A stretch of 64,000 bases of DNA from the NCBI GenBank assembly GCA_963765545.1, contig CAVXWW010000004.1:1860001-1924000 (forward strand), read 5' to 3'. This stretch comes from JARRPM01 sp963765545. GTDB lineage: Bacteria > Pseudomonadota > Gammaproteobacteria > Pseudomonadales > Halieaceae. Made by a program: the position numbers and the translations under genes. The notes under the pieces were generated by a model. The model was not told the origin of the DNA. It was given only the letters and a program-made list of their open reading frames with translations, and did no database searches. This document shows positions 62,075 through 64,000 of this stretch, piece by piece (the stretch's first letter is position 1; every line of letters begins with the position of its first letter).

Positions 62075-62988
62075 CGCAGCGTACGGGCGCGTTTATCTGG
62101 TCCGTCATGGCTCCAACCCGGAGCCAGCAGCAGGTAGCGCCAGCGGTCTCCCCATCGACTGGCGCGTTTCACATCCTTTGCGATCGCCTTGTACTCATGG
62201 GTTAAAACCCGCCAGGGGTTGTCGCTGTGGATATTGCTGGTCAGGCCATATACCACCGGCTCCTGCGGCACCTCCTCGCTGAAGGTACCAAACAGCCGAT
62301 CCCAGATAATAAGAATGCCGCCGTGGTTGCAATCGAGGTATCGCACATTGGAAGCGTGGTGTACCCGGTGATGGGACGGCGTGTTGAACACTGCCTCGAT
62401 CCAGGGGTGCAGCTTGCCGACAGCACGGGTATGAATCCAGAACTGGTAGAACAGGCTGATACTGATCATGGTGATCACCATGGCGGGGTCAAAGCCCAGC
62501 AGCGGCAACCACAGCCAGAACAGGAACTTGTGCACCCGCTCCCCCACGCCCTGACGCAGGGCGGTACCGAAATTCAGGTACTCGGAGGAGTGGTGGTTGA
62601 CGTGTCCCGCCCACAACAGGCGAACCTGGTGGTTCATACGGTGGAACCAGTAGTAACTGAAGTCATCCAGCAGGAACAGCAGCAGCCAGGCCCACCACTG
62701 GTGCTGAACCACATCTCGCAGGGGGCTCAGCGCGTGCAGCTCAACCATGATGGCGATCGCCACCAGACGCGGCACGATCTCCACCACGCCCGCCAGCACC
62801 ATCATGCTAAGTGACGCCATGGTGTCACTGCCCCGGTACCAGCCCAGACCCTGCCGCCTGGCCCAGTAGGCCTCGATGGCTATCGCAAGGAAATATAGCG
62901 GCAGTGCTATAAGCGTCAGGTCATCCTCGAAAAATTCCTGCACAGCTGTCCCCAATACATTGAGGACACAGTCTATCCATAGTGCCAA
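62062..62988 (-). CDS. Sterol desaturase/fatty acid hydroxylase family protein (308 aa)
   Basis: Integral membrane di-iron enzyme family: histidine clusters in FHRMNHQVRLLWAGHVNHHSSEYLNF and NTPSHHRVHHASNVRYLDCNHGG, with several membrane segments before (LIALPLYFLAIAIEAYWA; SLSMMVLAGVVEIVPRLVAIAIMVEL). It likely hydroxylates or desaturates a lipid. The C-terminal end overlaps by 13 bases the end of the secreted protein gene (convergent). Confidence 0.92.
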   Translation of the reverse strand: MALWIDCVLNVLGTAVQEFFEDDLTLIALPLYFLAIAIEAYWARRQGLGWYRGSDTMASLSMMVLAGVVEIVPRLVAIAIMVELHALSPLRDVVQHQWWAWLLLFLLDDFSYYWFHRMNHQVRLLWAGHVNHHSSEYLNFGTALRQGVGERVHKFLFWLWLPLLGFDPAMVITMISISLFYQFWIHTRAVGKLHPWIEAVFNTPSHHRVHHASNVRYLDCNHGGILIIWDRLFGTFSEEVPQEPVVYGLTSNIHSDNPWRVLTHEYKAIAKDVKRASRWGDRWRYLLLAPGWSHDGPDKRARTLRQAG

Positions 62989-63176
62989 AGCAGGGCAATG
63001 ACAGGGCCAGCCGCCTATTTACGCTGGCCAGGCTGCCGCCTGTCGCCCCTGGCCATGCACTGGCAGATGCTGCACGGGATGCGCTACTATCGTCCGCTGC
63101 ACAGTAATGGCCTGCGCGTGAACCGCTGAACTTTTAACGGCGTGCCCCGCAAGCCGCTCCAGAGGCCAGACAGTTC

Positions 63177-63755
63177 ATGCGATTAATTGTAGGCATCACA
63201 GGCGCCAGTGGCGTGATTTACGGTATACGCCTGCTGGAAATGCTGCGTGAATTCCCCGAGGTAGAGTCACACCTCATCCTCAGCAGTGGCGCCAAACTCA
63301 ATATCGCGCTGGAAACCGAATGGCAACACAAGGCTGTCGAGGGCCTGGCCGACGTTGTGCACAAGGACAACGACCTGGCCGCGTCAATAAGCAGCGGCTC
63401 ATGCAAAATTGACGGCATGGTGATTATCCCCTGCTCGATGAAAACCCTGTCCGGCGTGGCCAACTCCTATGCCGACAACCTGATCGTACGCGCCGCCGAT
63501 GTCACCCTCAAGGAACAGCGCCGCCTGGTCCTGGTTCCCAGGGAATCGCCACTGCATGTGGGACATACGCGCCTGTTGCATGAGGCCGCCACCATGGGCG
63601 CCATCATCTGCCCGCCCGCGCCGGCTTTTTACTCTAACCCGCAGAGCGTAGACGACATCATCAACCACACGGTGGGCCGCATTCTCGACCTGTTCGACCT
63701 CGATTGCGCCACCCTGACGCGCTGGCAGGGGCCGGTACGCACCCACAAGGCTTGA
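63177..63755 (+). CDS. ubiX: UbiX-type flavin prenyltransferase (192 aa)
   Basis: RLIVGITGASGVIYGIRLLEML is the UbiX/PAD1 start with the FMN-binding GASG motif. VIIPCSMKTLSGVANSYADNLIVRAADVTLKEQRRLVLVPRESPLHVGHTRLLHEAATMGAIICPPAPAFY completes the family core. It prenylates FMN to make the cofactor of UbiD decarboxylases, needed for ubiquinone synthesis. It is probably followed by a metal exporter gene six bases downstream. Confidence 0.95.
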   Translation: MRLIVGITGASGVIYGIRLLEMLREFPEVESHLILSSGAKLNIALETEWQHKAVEGLADVVHKDNDLAASISSGSCKIDGMVIIPCSMKTLSGVANSYADNLIVRAADVTLKEQRRLVLVPRESPLHVGHTRLLHEAATMGAIICPPAPAFYSNPQSVDDIINHTVGRILDLFDLDCATLTRWQGPVRTHKA

Positions 63756-63760
63756 CTCCA

Positions 63761-64000
63761 GTGACTCGCGAAGATCATCGCGACCCCATGGCGCAATGGC
63801 GCCACGACCACGTATTCGAACAGGATCAGAAACGCGCCGGGGAAGCGCGCACGCTGCTGGTGGTCGTCATCACCGCGGTAATGATGGTGATAGAAATTGT
63901 CGCCGGACTGGTCTATGGCTCCATGGCACTGCTGGCCGACGGACTGCACATGGCTTCCCACGCAGCCGCACTGGGCATCGCGGTGCTGGCCTATATTGTC
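63761..64000 (+). CDS. DmeF-like cation diffusion facilitator, 3' end outside the window
   Basis: From GTG 63761 (or ATG 63788) the frame stays open to the window edge (80 codons). The sequence MAQWRHDHVFEQDQKRAGEARTLLVVVITAVMMVIEIVAGLVYGSMALLADGLHMASHAAALGIAVLAY matches the start of DmeF-type Co/Ni exporters of the CDF family, with the metal-binding LADGLHMASHA segment. It starts directly after the ubiX stop, suggesting co-transcription. Confidence 0.88.
   Translation, partial: MTREDHRDPMAQWRHDHVFEQDQKRAGEARTLLVVVITAVMMVIEIVAGLVYGSMALLADGLHMASHAAALGIAVLAYIV

Overview
The window looks like a chromosome segment of an aerobic, GC-rich Gram-negative bacterium, most probably a marine gammaproteobacterium of the Halieaceae (OM60/NOR5-like) type. 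This is an inference from gene content: TonB receptor, sulfatases, many acyl-CoA and glutathione S-transferase genes, a wax ester synthase, a DAB inorganic-carbon pump and an FeS photolyase. No rRNA or tRNA gene and no CRISPR array was seen.

Positions 1-20,100 form a coherent catabolic/detoxification island. Divergent GST genes (1-2008) precede a small membrane protein. A long minus-strand operon (10222 to 2831) encodes a haloalkane dehalogenase-like hydrolase, two acyl-CoA dehydrogenases, a cysteine-rich membrane-anchored protein, an internally deleted SDR, two DUF1330-type proteins and a membrane-anchored arylsulfatase. A TonB receptor (10384) diverges from it. A second minus operon (16928 to 12691) encodes a DJ-1/PfpI protein, a small membrane protein, a second sulfatase and another GST; a metallo-beta-lactamase-fold hydrolase (17068) diverges from it. 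A TetR regulator (18909-19499) with two broken neighbours ends the island. Every divergent promoter region of the island, the tetR leader and the leader of a broken flavoprotein gene carry a related inverted repeat close to TGGCATAANTTATGTCA, so the island is proposed to be one TetR regulon. A palindromic repeat family built on GGGACAGACCAC punctuates the island between genes.

Positions 20,281-26,518 hold lipoproteins (LssY_C-like, alpha/beta hydrolase, patatin), an SDR, an outer-membrane-type protein and a stub of an IS6-like transposase. Positions 27,022-32,291 hold an unusual stress-type locus: a ZIP-like membrane protein interrupted by two cyclic-nucleotide-binding domains, a divergent sigma-70 factor with an atypical N-terminus, and an FeS-type photolyase. 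Positions 33,443-34,560 hold an enoyl-CoA hydratase bracketed by ~55-bp direct repeats. Positions 34,588-40,005 are a DAB bicarbonate pump operon (dabB-dabA plus a 96-residue protein) with a divergent NhaR-like LysR regulator.

Positions 40,083-45,455 contain an esterase/beta-lactamase, a WS/DGAT enzyme with a histone H1-like tail, and a graveyard of fragments (membrane DUF1330 protein, sulfatase, TonB plug, acyl-CoA dehydrogenase) around an intact GST. This reads as a degraded second copy of the first island. From 45,566 on the genes are more housekeeping-like: FAS1, SnoaL, epimerase, MAPEG, CPA1 antiporter, TSUP exporter, DUF885 peptidase, a coupled class IV aminotransferase/sulfotransferase pair, a YghU-like GST, 6-phosphogluconate dehydrogenase with CorA, an LprI-MliC fusion, a zinc-ribbon protein, a large secreted repeat protein with a C-terminal sorting-like signal, a sterol desaturase-family protein, UbiX, and the start of a DmeF-like metal exporter cut by the window edge.
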